The notes under the pieces: generated by a model
Database searches by the model: none
What the model was told of the DNA's origin: nothing
What the model saw: only the letters and a program-made list of their open reading frames with translations
NCBI GenBank assembly: GCA_945939115.1
Contig: CAMEVC010000008.1
Coordinates: 20,051-84,050, forward strand
Source: an uncultured Eubacterium sp.
Lineage (GTDB): Bacteria; Bacillota; Clostridia; Lachnospirales; Lachnospiraceae
Direction: 5' to 3'
Length of the DNA stretch: 64,000 nucleotides
Made by a program: the position numbers and the translations under genes
Part shown: positions 34,654 through 42,981 of the stretch, piece by piece
Numbering within the stretch: position 1 is the first letter of the stretch
Layout of the letters: each line of letters starts with the position of its first letter

Positions 34654-35578
34654 TTCAATACAGGATTCAATCCTTATTCCGGATATAGAGGATAGAGGAG
34701 CAAGAATTGATAAATATCTCTCACAGGAACTGGAGGATATATCAAGGTCGCGTATCCAGAAGCTTTTAGATGATGGAAATATTACAGTGGATGGAAGAAT
34801 TGTCAAATCTAACTATAAGATTAACGGCGGCGAGAATATTAACGTTACAGTTCCGGAACTGATTGTGCCACAGATACTTCCCGAAAATATCCCACTGAAT
34901 ATTATATATGAAGATGATGATATAATACTTATTAACAAGCCTAAAGGGATGGTAGTACATCCGGCGGCAGGACATTATACAGGAACTGTAGTGAATGCTC
35001 TTATGTATCACTGCAGGGATAATCTTTCAGGAATAAACGGAGTATTAAGACCGGGAATTGTCCACAGGATTGATATGAATACCACAGGAGTAATAGTTGC
35101 CTGCAAGAATGATAAGGCGCATAATGATATTGCTAAGCAGCTTGCAGTACATTCGATTACGAGAAAGTATTATTGTATTGTACATAACAGGTTTTCAGAG
35201 GAAGAAGGCACAGTAGATGCACCTATCGGAAGAAATCCGAAGGACAGGAAGCTTATGGCTGTAGACAGGAAGAATGGAAAACATGCTGTAACTCATTACC
35301 GTGTTCTTGAGAATTTTGACAAATACAGCTTTCTTGAATGTCAGCTGGAGACAGGAAGGACACACCAGATCAGAGTTCATATGGCGAGCATAGGGCATCC
35401 CATACTTGGGGATGATGTATACTGTCATTCCAGAAATGGATTCAGGCTTCAGGGACAAACATTACATGCCGGGGTGCTTGGATTCATACATCCATCAACA
35501 GGAGAATATATGGAGTTTCAGGCTCCGTTACCGGAATATTTCGAGAAACTTCTGGATGGATTCCGCAACAATGCATAA
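34646..35578 (+). CDS. RluA/RluD-family pseudouridine synthase
   Basis: Isomerises uridines to pseudouridine in 23S rRNA, probably the RluD-type sites. The 310 residues comprise an N-terminal S4 RNA-binding domain (about 12-75, RIDKYLSQELEDISRSRIQKLL) and the catalytic domain with IYEDDDIILINKPKGMVVHP, GIVHRIDMNTTGVIV (catalytic Asp) and LETGRTHQIRVHMASIGHPILGD. The start after AAGGTGAT overlaps the end of lspA; a longer frame within lspA has no ribosome site. The lspA-rluD pair is standard in Firmicutes. The exact rRNA target is not resolved from sequence. Confidence 0.95.
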   Translation: MTDSIQDSILIPDIEDRGARIDKYLSQELEDISRSRIQKLLDDGNITVDGRIVKSNYKINGGENINVTVPELIVPQILPENIPLNIIYEDDDIILINKPKGMVVHPAAGHYTGTVVNALMYHCRDNLSGINGVLRPGIVHRIDMNTTGVIVACKNDKAHNDIAKQLAVHSITRKYYCIVHNRFSEEEGTVDAPIGRNPKDRKLMAVDRKNGKHAVTHYRVLENFDKYSFLECQLETGRTHQIRVHMASIGHPILGDDVYCHSRNGFRLQGQTLHAGVLGFIHPSTGEYMEFQAPLPEYFEKLLDGFRNNA

Positions 35579-35599
35579 GGGTATAACAAGGAGGGCGCA

Positions 35600-36142
35600 T
35601 TGAGACGTAAGGAGTTTATAGATATTATTCTGAACAGTATTTCTGATACATTTGACATATACCATAATTACTGGTTTGAGGGAAGAAAGTTTGTTATTTA
35701 TGCATACAGTTATAACAAGAAGGACAGATTTTCCACAACAGAGGATGCTAAGTTATGGGATTCTAAATGTTATGAACACCTGTTTTTTATTAATTGTGAC
35801 ACGCTTGGTATGCAGCAGCTTGAGGATTTGTATAATTTCGCAGTGGAAAAGATTGAACCACATTTTGTGAGAGGTGACGGAAAGCTGCCTGTTAAGAATC
35901 ATATGTACACACATATTTCCTTCATAATAATAACGCGTAATCAGATATTACCTGAGGTTGAGAAGGAATTGAGAAATAAGAACTTCAATAAGAATTATAT
36001 GTTTGGTGCAAGAGGTTTTTCTAATATCAGACTTGTATGTGTGACACCGAGCAGATACAGTGTAATATCTAATAAATCAGGAACTAAGATTGCAGAGTTC
36101 CTGACTGAGATACTTCTGCATATTGACCATTTTGAAGAATAG
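35600..36142 (+). CDS. Conserved-looking hypothetical cytosolic protein
   Basis: I do not recognise this 180-residue protein. It starts at TTG with an ideal AAGGAGGG ribosome site (MRRKEFIDIILNSISDTFDIYHNYWFEG). No membrane helix or signal peptide is seen. Composition and alternating hydrophobic pattern (KFVIYAYSYNKK, LFFINCDTL, HISFIIITRN, RLVCVTPS) suggest an alpha/beta globular fold. The gene is 21 bases after the pseudouridine synthase gene and probably co-transcribed. Base use matches its neighbours. Confidence 0.7.
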   Translation: MRRKEFIDIILNSISDTFDIYHNYWFEGRKFVIYAYSYNKKDRFSTTEDAKLWDSKCYEHLFFINCDTLGMQQLEDLYNFAVEKIEPHFVRGDGKLPVKNHMYTHISFIIITRNQILPEVEKELRNKNFNKNYMFGARGFSNIRLVCVTPSRYSVISNKSGTKIAEFLTEILLHIDHFEE

Positions 36143-36246
36143 TTGTATTTCTTAAAGTTTTATATAGTTGTAGATTTTAGTACAGAAGTAGGTTATAATC
36201 TTTATATAATTATATCGTATACAATTGAAACCAGGAGGTAGGAATT

Positions 36247-36885
36247 ATGGATGAGAGAACAGTTATTACTATCGGACGAGAATTTGGAAGCGGAGGACAT
36301 GAGATAGGCATGAAACTGGCAGAGAAGCTGGGGATAAAGTGCTATGACAAGGAACTGCTTGAACTTGCAGCTAAGGAGAGTGGACTTTGTGAAGAGCTTT
36401 TCGCATCTCAGGATGAGAAGCCTACCAACAGCTTTCTTTATTCTCTTGTTATGGATACATATTCACTAGGATATACTAATTCATATGTGGATATGCCAAT
36501 CAATCACAAGGTATTTCTTGCACAGTTTGATGCAATCAAGAAACTTGCAGGAAGAGAATCCTGCGTTATTGTAGGAAGATGTGCAGATTATGCATTGGAA
36601 GATAATCCATATGCAATCAGTGTTTTCGTTAAAGCAAGCCTTGATGAGAGAGTGCAGAGAATTAAGAGAATATATGAACTTAATGATTCTAAGGCTGCTG
36701 ACCTTATCCAGAAAACAGATAAGAGAAGAGCAAGCTATTATAATTACTATTCAAGCAAGAAGTGGGGAGAGGCAAAGAGCTATGATCTGTGTATTGACAG
36801 TGGGCTTGTTGGCGTAGATGGTGCAATTGATATAATTCTTAAGTTTATTGAACTTAAAGAGAAGAATATAGGCAAAGATATCTAA
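36247..36885 (+). CDS. Cytidylate kinase-like family protein
   Basis: P-loop protein of 212 residues in the Cytidylate_kin2 family. ITIGREFGSGGHEIGMKLAEKLG is a degenerate Walker-type loop (GREFGSGGHEIG rather than GxxGxGK), followed by CYDKELLELAAKESG, VIVGRCADYAL and a C-terminal LID-like region KRRASYYNYYSSKKWG. True CMP kinase activity is not assured; family members are often listed as nucleotide kinases of unknown substrate. GGAGG precedes the ATG. Downstream is a membrane-anchored transpeptidase-like gene, 20 bases away. Confidence 0.85.
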   Translation: MDERTVITIGREFGSGGHEIGMKLAEKLGIKCYDKELLELAAKESGLCEELFASQDEKPTNSFLYSLVMDTYSLGYTNSYVDMPINHKVFLAQFDAIKKLAGRESCVIVGRCADYALEDNPYAISVFVKASLDERVQRIKRIYELNDSKAADLIQKTDKRRASYYNYYSSKKWGEAKSYDLCIDSGLVGVDGAIDIILKFIELKEKNIGKDI

Positions 36886-36905
36886 TAATACATGGTTTGG
36901 TAGTT

Positions 36906-37619
36906 ATGGATTTTAATAGTTATAAGAGAACGAAGAAATTCGATATTAAGAGATGGTTTAAAGGGTCTAATCCGCTCATATACCTTGTTATTCTTATACT
37001 GATGGTAGTTGCACTACTGTTTGTTCTAAAGACTGTTATTAGTATGCATAATAACAACAAGAAAGAAGATTCAGTGAAAGAAGAGAGTTCTTCAGCGGAT
37101 GAATCGAAGAAGGAAGTTATTACAGAGACAGAAACTGTCGCCAAGAATCAGTCTTATTATATTAAGATAAGCATAGATAAGCATACTTTAGTTGTTTATC
37201 AGATGGATTCGGACAGGGAATTCACTATTCCGGTTAAAGCCTTTAAGGTGGCGATTGGTCCCAAGGTAAGTCCTGATAAAACAGCTATTTCTGAGAAGAC
37301 CATATGGAGAAAGATAACAGATATCTATTATGTGCGTTATTCTTCAAGACTAGATAATGCTGAATATCTGAGTTCTGCAGCATATTACAGCCAGAGCGAT
37401 TATAATCTTAATCCTAAGTCATATAATGCTATTGGACAGAATGTTACAGAAGGTTCAATACTTATGACTTCTGCCAATGCCAAGTGGATATATGAGAATT
37501 GCGGTGCTAAGACAACAGTGGAGATATTGCAGGATTTTGATATTAGCCCTGATATTAAAGTTGAGGAGCCGGTGAGAATCGCAGATAATGCATACAAAGA
37601 CCCTTCAGATGAGAAATAA
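36906..37619 (+). CDS. Membrane-anchored L,D-transpeptidase-like protein without catalytic Cys
   Basis: 237 residues: cytoplasmic basic start, one membrane helix (22-46), a Ser/Glu/Lys linker (50-82), then a domain resembling YkuD (83-208). KISIDKHTLVVYQM and TIPVKAFKVAIG match the opening strands. Where active enzymes have SHGCxRM before NxDAKWIY, this protein has TEGSILM (181-187) then TSANAKWIY. His, Cys and Arg are therefore replaced by Glu, Ser and Leu. It probably binds peptidoglycan or a partner rather than cross-linking. The assignment rests on visual pattern and is moderate. An ATG is used; an upstream TTG is possible. Confidence 0.65.
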   Translation: MDFNSYKRTKKFDIKRWFKGSNPLIYLVILILMVVALLFVLKTVISMHNNNKKEDSVKEESSSADESKKEVITETETVAKNQSYYIKISIDKHTLVVYQMDSDREFTIPVKAFKVAIGPKVSPDKTAISEKTIWRKITDIYYVRYSSRLDNAEYLSSAAYYSQSDYNLNPKSYNAIGQNVTEGSILMTSANAKWIYENCGAKTTVEILQDFDISPDIKVEEPVRIADNAYKDPSDEK

Positions 37620-37723
37620 TTTAATATTTTAGAGATTATAATCCCTTGTTATACTTTTTATTAAGCATAATCTATGTTATAATAGATGCATTCGTGTTTA
37701 AGAAAGGATAATAAGGGATTTTT

Positions 37724-39253
37724 ATGTCAAACGCAATTATTTTAACAGCCATTGTGCTTTATCTTGGAATGGTAGTATGTATTGGAATTGTATGTTCCAG
37801 AAAGAATAGTAATGTAGGTGATTTCTATCTTGGTGGAAGAAAGTTGGGACCTATTGTAACAGCAATGAGTGCTGAGGCATCAGATATGAGCAGTTATCTG
37901 CTTATGGGTGTTCCGGGACTTGCATATCTTACAGGCCTTGCAGATGCAACATGGACAGCCATTGGACTTGCTATTGGTACATATCTTAACTGGCTTATTG
38001 TAGCTAAGAAGATACGTTTATATTCTCACGGATATAGGGCAATTACACTTCCAGATTACTTTTCGAAGAGATTTGGGGATGATAAGCATATCATTACATT
38101 TATTTCAGCAGCAATTATTGTAGTTTTCTTTATACCGTATACGGCATCCGGATTTGCTGCGTGTGGAAAGCTGTTCAACAGTCTGCTTGGATTTGATTAT
38201 CATGCGGCAATGATTATCAGTGCAATTGTAATTGTTCTGTATTGTACACTAGGCGGTTTTCTTGCTGCCAGTACTTCCGACCTTGTGCAGAGTATAATCA
38301 TGACATTTGCACTTGGTGTTGTTGTAGTATTTGGTATTGTGCAGGCTGGAGGACTTGATGTAGTAATTGATAATGCCAAGGCACTTCCGGGATATCTTGA
38401 CATGTTCCATACTCATATTGCTGAAACAAATGGTTCGGGTGATTATGGATTTTTCAAGATAATATCTACGCTTGCCTGGGGACTTGGATATTTCGGTATG
38501 CCACATATTCTTCTTAGATTTATGGCAATTGAGGATGAGAATAAGTTAAAGATTTCAAGAAGAATAGCAACAGTATGGGTATTTATCTCGCTTATTGTGG
38601 CAACTTCAATCGGAGTAATCGGTTTTTCTCTTTCTAAGGCCGGGGTTATTGATACACTTGTTGGGAATGATTCAGAGACTGTAATTGTAAAGATAGCACA
38701 TCTGCTTTCATCCTTTAACCCTGTTGCAGCATTTATTGCAGGAATTATACTTGCAGGAATTCTTGCAGCAACTATGTCAACTGCAGATTCGCAGCTTCTG
38801 GCCGCTTCATCAGCTATTTCCCAGAATCTGGCTGTTGAGTGCCTTCATATTAAACTATCAGAGAAGAAAGCAATGCTTGTTGCAAGATTAACAGTAGTTG
38901 TAATCTCAATAATTGCTGTTTTCTTCGCGATGGACCCGGGAAGTTCTGTATTTAACATAGTATCTTTTGCATGGGCAGGCTTTGGCGCTGCATTTGGTCC
39001 TGTTGTATTATGTTCATTGTTCTGGAGGAGAGCGAACAAATACGGCATTATTTCCGGTATGATTGCCGGAGGAGCCATGATATTCATATGGAAGTTCGGT
39101 ATAGCCAGGCTTGGTGGCATATTTGCTGTTTATGAGCTATTACCGGCATTTATATTTGCCACAATTGTTATTATTGTGGTAAGCCTTGTTACAGGAAAGC
39201 CTTCTAAGGATGTTATAGACAAGTTTGAAGAAGTTAAGAATATGAGCAGATAA
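37724..39253 (+). CDS. putP: Sodium/proline symporter (SSS family)
   Basis: Imports proline with Na+ across the cytoplasmic membrane. The 509 residues give about 13 helices. Family features are YLGGRKLGPIVTAMSAEASDMSSYLLMGVPG (helix 2 with the Na+/proline-binding Ser residues), TLPDYFSKRFGD, GGFLAASTSDLVQS, and GILAATMSTADSQLLAASSAISQNL (signature of helix 9). Length is normal for PutP. A TATAAT lies about 40 bp upstream but I see no good -35. It is a single gene between the transpeptidase-like gene and the LytTR system. Confidence 0.93.
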   Translation: MSNAIILTAIVLYLGMVVCIGIVCSRKNSNVGDFYLGGRKLGPIVTAMSAEASDMSSYLLMGVPGLAYLTGLADATWTAIGLAIGTYLNWLIVAKKIRLYSHGYRAITLPDYFSKRFGDDKHIITFISAAIIVVFFIPYTASGFAACGKLFNSLLGFDYHAAMIISAIVIVLYCTLGGFLAASTSDLVQSIIMTFALGVVVVFGIVQAGGLDVVIDNAKALPGYLDMFHTHIAETNGSGDYGFFKIISTLAWGLGYFGMPHILLRFMAIEDENKLKISRRIATVWVFISLIVATSIGVIGFSLSKAGVIDTLVGNDSETVIVKIAHLLSSFNPVAAFIAGIILAGILAATMSTADSQLLAASSAISQNLAVECLHIKLSEKKAMLVARLTVVVISIIAVFFAMDPGSSVFNIVSFAWAGFGAAFGPVVLCSLFWRRANKYGIISGMIAGGAMIFIWKFGIARLGGIFAVYELLPAFIFATIVIIVVSLVTGKPSKDVIDKFEEVKNMSR

Positions 39254-39278
39254 TTATTGATAAAGGTGTTTTGTATCT

Positions 39279-39992
39279 ATGATGTACAGTATTGCGATAT
39301 GTGATGATGACAATTTAATAATTGAACAGATTGCAGATTGTTTACATAAAGCCTTTAATCAGCATAATGCCGAGGTAATTATTGATTATTATAATTCAGG
39401 TGATAAACTGCTTTTAAGTATTGATAATACTAAATATGATATCATTCTTCTGGATATTAATATGGAACCTATGGACGGATTTGGTGTTGCAGGGCTAATT
39501 GCAGTGAAAGACAAGAATGCTAAGATAGTTTTTGTTACATCCCATGAGGAAGTAGTATATGACAGCTTTGATTACAGACCATTTTACTTCATAAGGAAAT
39601 CATTATATAGCAGTTATGTAGAGCGTATGGTTAATAAATTTTTTAAAATTATTAGTCATGAGACTGATGTTCTGGTGGAGAATCATAACAGCATTATTAA
39701 AGTTAACTCATCGGATATTGAATATGCTGAGAGCGAGGACCACTATATTACTATACATACCCATGATGGTGACTTTGTCTTACGAAAGAAACTCTCCGAC
39801 TTTGAGCAGGAGATGAGTGGCTTCAATATGGCGAGAGCACATAAGAAATATGTAATTAATTATCAATATGTCAGAAAGGTTGACTATGTTTCTGGTGAGG
39901 TAATAATGAAAGATGGTAAAAAGCTTAAGCTTGGACGCAGTTATAAGGATACATTCAAGAAAGGACTTGTACAGTATCACCGTACATTGTAG
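39279..39992 (+). CDS. LytTR-family response regulator
   Basis: AgrA/LytR-like two-component regulator of 237 residues. The receiver domain has the acidic triad CDDD (8-11), phosphoacceptor Asp59 in IILLDINMEPMDGFG and a conserved-type FVTSHEE. The C-terminal LytTR DNA-binding domain (about 130-235) shows IIKVNSSDIEYAESEDHYITIHT, LRKKLSDFEQEMSGFNMARAHKKYVINYQYVRKV and KLKLGRSYKDTFKK. These regulators bind paired direct repeats about two turns apart, and such a pair occurs 80 bp after the partner kinase gene. The kinase starts 5 bases downstream, so the two are co-transcribed. Confidence 0.95.
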   Translation: MMYSIAICDDDNLIIEQIADCLHKAFNQHNAEVIIDYYNSGDKLLLSIDNTKYDIILLDINMEPMDGFGVAGLIAVKDKNAKIVFVTSHEEVVYDSFDYRPFYFIRKSLYSSYVERMVNKFFKIISHETDVLVENHNSIIKVNSSDIEYAESEDHYITIHTHDGDFVLRKKLSDFEQEMSGFNMARAHKKYVINYQYVRKVDYVSGEVIMKDGKKLKLGRSYKDTFKKGLVQYHRTL

Positions 39993-39997
39993 AAAAA

Positions 39998-41113
39998 ATG
40001 AATCCATATTATATGATGATAGGAATAGGATATATATTATTGGCTGTTATTGCTGTTATATTCTATAAGAAAATATCATTAATACTAAAGAAAAGAATAG
40101 GTGCAATGGCATATCCTGTATCTGTGCTGATAACAGTAGTAATTCCTGGCATTATGTATGCGATTGTGCGATTAAGAACAATAAGGATATCCGCGATAAG
40201 TGCAAATGTATTATTATCTATTGTGGTATATATTATATTACTTGTAATCACAGACGCCTTTTCATCTATAAGAAAAGGTAGTTTTTCAAGGTCTGACAAA
40301 ATATATATTTTATTGTATATTTTTTTCTCGACGATACTTATAATAACCAATATAGCATTATTTAGAACTTTGGGAAAACAATATTCCAGGGTTATTTTCA
40401 TAATATGTATTCTTCAGTTTTTTTTATTGTATTTTTTCTATACAATCTCAAAGAGACTGTATGAGGAAAATTATAACGAAAAAGAAGCTGACAGACTGAG
40501 ATATAAGGTTAATTCCAGTGAAGAATATCTCGAAAATGTTATGTTAATGGACAGGCAGATAAAGGTAATAAAACATGATATGAAGAGACAGCTTCAAATA
40601 CTTACTAACCTTATAACTTTGGAAAAATATGACGAAGCAGCCGTGTTTCTAAGACAGTATGGAATGAGTCTTGAGAAAATACAGGATTATATACATACGG
40701 AAAATGCATTTGTTAATACTTTAATTAATAACAAAATAGAATATGCCAGAAATGAGAATATTGTTATTACATCAAGTATTCATAAGAAGATAAAGGAAAT
40801 TGATAATTATGATTTATGTACTATTCTTGGTAATATTATAGATAATGCTATTGAAGCAGAACTTCGTGAAGAACAGGATAAAAGGGAGATAGAAATATCT
40901 TCTTTCTGGGATGACGGTGATTGTGTATTTCGCGTTGGTAATTACATATCACAATCAGTACTTGAAGAAAACAAAGAACTTAAGACAACTAAGACAGACA
41001 AGAAAAATCATGGCATTGGAACACAGATTATAAAGAGCCTTACGAAGAAGAATCAATGTAGTTATGATTATTACGAAGAAGGTAGTATGTTCTATTGTGA
41101 GATAAGATGGTAA
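39998..41113 (+). CDS. AgrC-like sensor histidine kinase (GHKL)
   Basis: Membrane sensor partner of the LytTR regulator; 371 residues. Five or six helices occupy the first 150 residues with only short loops, a layout used to sense peptides or membrane state. A linker leads to the phosphoacceptor His193 in IKHDMKRQLQILTNL, then the GHKL ATPase with N box NIIDNAIEAE and G box KKNHGIGTQIIKSL. The region is of the HPK10 type found with quorum-sensing and bacteriocin systems. No agrB/agrD-like gene or peptide precursor is visible nearby, so the signal is unknown. A strong terminator ends the pair. Confidence 0.93.
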   Translation: MNPYYMMIGIGYILLAVIAVIFYKKISLILKKRIGAMAYPVSVLITVVIPGIMYAIVRLRTIRISAISANVLLSIVVYIILLVITDAFSSIRKGSFSRSDKIYILLYIFFSTILIITNIALFRTLGKQYSRVIFIICILQFFLLYFFYTISKRLYEENYNEKEADRLRYKVNSSEEYLENVMLMDRQIKVIKHDMKRQLQILTNLITLEKYDEAAVFLRQYGMSLEKIQDYIHTENAFVNTLINNKIEYARNENIVITSSIHKKIKEIDNYDLCTILGNIIDNAIEAELREEQDKREIEISSFWDDGDCVFRVGNYISQSVLEENKELKTTKTDKKNHGIGTQIIKSLTKKNQCSYDYYEEGSMFYCEIRW

Positions 41114-41132
41114 TAATTCAAATATTTTATAG

Positions 41133-41174
41133 GCAGCTATTATGCATTAAAAGTGCATAATAGCTGCTTTTTTG
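41133..41174 (+). terminator. Intrinsic terminator after the LytTR two-component operon
   Basis: A perfect 14-bp stem GCAGCTATTATGCA / TGCATAATAGCTGC, 7-nt loop and seven T. Confidence 0.92.
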
Positions 41175-41193
41175 CAACTATACTAAAAAAATA

Positions 41194-41229
41194 TGTCGTT
41201 CACGACACCACAGATACCGTTCACGACAT
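41194..41229 (+). promoter_or_regulatory. Probable LytTR-regulator operator (paired direct repeat)
   Basis: CGTTCACGAC occurs twice (41197-41206 and 41218-41227), start to start 21 bp, exactly two helical turns. This is the architecture of AgrA/LytR-type binding sites, and the core (A/T)CCGTTCA fits the known LytTR half-site style. The second copy ends 7 bp before the -35 of the lipoprotein promoter, a typical activator position. Confidence 0.75.
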
Positions 41230-41234
41230 TGGTG

Positions 41235-41263
41235 TTGAAATGGTGGGTTATATGATTTATGCT
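41235..41263 (+). promoter_or_regulatory. Promoter of the lipoprotein/ABC operon
   Basis: TTGAAA and TATGCT spaced 17 bp, immediately downstream of the paired LytTR repeats and about 57 bp before the first lipoprotein gene. The weak -10 is what one expects of an activator-dependent promoter. Confidence 0.55.
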
Positions 41264-41319
41264 TGATATATAAAGAATAAGGACATAAACATTACAAATT
41301 TAATTCTAAGGAGGTTTTT

Positions 41320-42096
41320 ATGAGATTAAATAGACTGAAAATTGTTTCCAGCTTATTCTTAATTACTGCGTTGTGCGGATGCACAACGCAGTCTGTGAAT
41401 AATGCTAAAGAAATAGAAGAAAGTAATACATATATATATAAGTATGAATATGAAACAGGCTCAGATGGACAGGTAGAGACACAGTATCATGAAGAAAAAC
41501 CTTCCTTTGATGACTTTGGGACAGTAAAAGCAGAGACAGTGGAAACATTAAAGAATAAGAATGGAAACTTAAAGTTTGTAAGAATGAATGAAGTGTATAA
41601 CTGGGGCGGAATGGAATGTTCAGTTACAGAAGCACATATATCAACATATGTAGATTACGCTTATGAAATATTGGATGATGATGTGGTTGAATATGTGCTT
41701 AAACAACTTAAAAAACCATTCCCTTCTGGCAGAGTTGAGAAAGAAAAAGGAAAGATAATGTGGGTAAAGGTTCATATAAAAAATCCCGGATTAAAGGATC
41801 AGGATTTAAATATGAATTCCAGTAATGTGACAGAAAAAACAGAAGGGGTAATTAGACCGGGGGGAGGTGCCTTGAGTTTAATAGATCAGGAACTGTGGTT
41901 AAAGGGAGAGGCGCCACATAGAGGTACAGTAAGAATAAAAGCAAACTGTGAGCAGGATTTATGGTATGTATTTGATTATGGCTCATACAATACTGATTAT
42001 AAATACTACATGTTAGGCTCATTTGGATATATATTTGACCCAAGTGATTATTCAGGAATATTAATTGAATTAAATGACGTGAAGGATGAAGGATAA
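41320..42096 (+). CDS. Lipoprotein, first tandem copy
   Basis: Predicted lipoprotein of 258 residues, function unknown. The signal peptide ends in the lipobox ITALCGC (Cys about 20). The mature part begins with a Tyr/Glu-rich linker, then a domain with VYNWGGMECSVTEAHISTYVDYAYEILDDD, VKVHIKNPGLKDQDLNMNSSNV and a C-terminal YYMLGSFGYIFDPSDYSGILIELNDV. This beta-rich pattern recalls extracytoplasmic immunoglobulin-like domains beside ABC transporters. It is the first gene after the LytTR operator. The first 654 bases are identical to the next gene. A 12-bp hairpin lies within the signal-peptide codons. Confidence 0.88.
   Translation: MRLNRLKIVSSLFLITALCGCTTQSVNNAKEIEESNTYIYKYEYETGSDGQVETQYHEEKPSFDDFGTVKAETVETLKNKNGNLKFVRMNEVYNWGGMECSVTEAHISTYVDYAYEILDDDVVEYVLKQLKKPFPSGRVEKEKGKIMWVKVHIKNPGLKDQDLNMNSSNVTEKTEGVIRPGGGALSLIDQELWLKGEAPHRGTVRIKANCEQDLWYVFDYGSYNTDYKYYMLGSFGYIFDPSDYSGILIELNDVKDEG
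41365..41392 (+). repeat. Intragenic 12-bp perfect hairpin, copy 1
   Basis: ACTGCGTTGTGC, loop GGAT and GCACAACGCAGT form a perfect stem inside the codons for the lipobox region, about 45 bases after the start codon. It is GC-rich against an AT-rich background. Confidence 0.7.
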
Positions 42097-42178
42097 CTGT
42101 ATTAAGAAATATAATAACATATAATATGCAACTATGCATAATAGTAACATATATGTTTATGTCAATCAGGAGTAAGTT

Positions 42179-42955
42179 ATGAGATTAAATAGACTGAAAA
42201 TTGTTTCCAGCTTATTCTTAATTACTGCGTTGTGCGGATGCACAACGCAGTCTGTGAATAATGCTAAAGAAATAGAAGAAAGTAATACATATATATATAA
42301 GTATGAATATGAAACAGGCTCAGATGGACAGGTAGAGACACAGTATCATGAAGAAAAACCTTCCTTTGATGACTTTGGGACAGTAAAAGCAGAGACAGTG
42401 GAAACATTAAAGAATAAGAATGGAAACTTAAAGTTTGTAAGAATGAATGAAGTGTATAACTGGGGCGGAATGGAATGTTCAGTTACAGAAGCACATATAT
42501 CAACATATGTAGATTACGCTTATGAAATATTGGATGATGATGTGGTTGAATATGTGCTTAAACAACTTAAAAAACCATTCCCTTCTGGCAGAGTTGAGAA
42601 AGAAAAAGGAAAGATAATGTGGGTAAAGGTTCATATAAAAAATCCCGGATTAAAGGATCAGGATTTAAATATGAATTCCAGTAATGTGACAGAAAAAACA
42701 GAAGGGGTAATTAGACCGGGGGGAGGTGCCTTGAGTTTAATAGATCAGGAACTGTGGTTAAAGGGAGAGGCGCCACATAGAGGTACAGTAAGAATAAAAG
42801 CAAACTGTGAGCAGGATTTATGGTATGTATTTAATTTTAGTTCATATAATACTGATTATAAATACTACATGTTAGGTTCATTTGGATATATATTTGACCC
42901 AAGTGATTATTCAGGAATTTTAATTGAATTAAATGACGTGAAGGATGAAGGATAA
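42179..42955 (+). CDS. Lipoprotein, second tandem copy
   Basis: A 258-residue paralogue of the preceding lipoprotein. I find seven base differences, all in the last 125 bases, changing FDYGSYN to FNFSSYN and otherwise silent. Similarity begins essentially at the start codon and ends at the stop; the flanks are unrelated, and each copy has its own ribosome site (AGGAGT here, GGAGG in the first). This fits an old duplication recently homogenised by gene conversion, or selection to keep two doses. It leads into the permease gene 26 bases downstream, so it belongs to the transporter operon. Confidence 0.88.
   Translation: MRLNRLKIVSSLFLITALCGCTTQSVNNAKEIEESNTYIYKYEYETGSDGQVETQYHEEKPSFDDFGTVKAETVETLKNKNGNLKFVRMNEVYNWGGMECSVTEAHISTYVDYAYEILDDDVVEYVLKQLKKPFPSGRVEKEKGKIMWVKVHIKNPGLKDQDLNMNSSNVTEKTEGVIRPGGGALSLIDQELWLKGEAPHRGTVRIKANCEQDLWYVFNFSSYNTDYKYYMLGSFGYIFDPSDYSGILIELNDVKDEG
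42224..42251 (+). repeat. Intragenic 12-bp perfect hairpin, copy 2
   Basis: Identical to the hairpin in the first lipoprotein copy and at the same codon position. Confidence 0.7.
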
Positions 42956-42981
42956 AATATTTTGCAAGAGAGGGAAAATAA

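Noticed and set aside
36143..36246. Promoter with TATAAT before the kinase-like gene
   Set aside because: The -10 is good but the only -35-like TTGTAG is 20 bp away; not strong enough to list.
39998..41320. agrB/agrD-like peptide signalling genes next to the AgrC-like kinase
   Set aside because: I looked for a small precursor or a processing membrane peptidase between and around these genes; the gap holds only a terminator, operator and promoter.
41320..42955. Tandem lipoproteins as an assembly artefact
   Set aside because: Flanking sequences of the two copies differ and seven scattered base differences exist at the 3' ends, so two real copies are more likely, though long reads would settle it.
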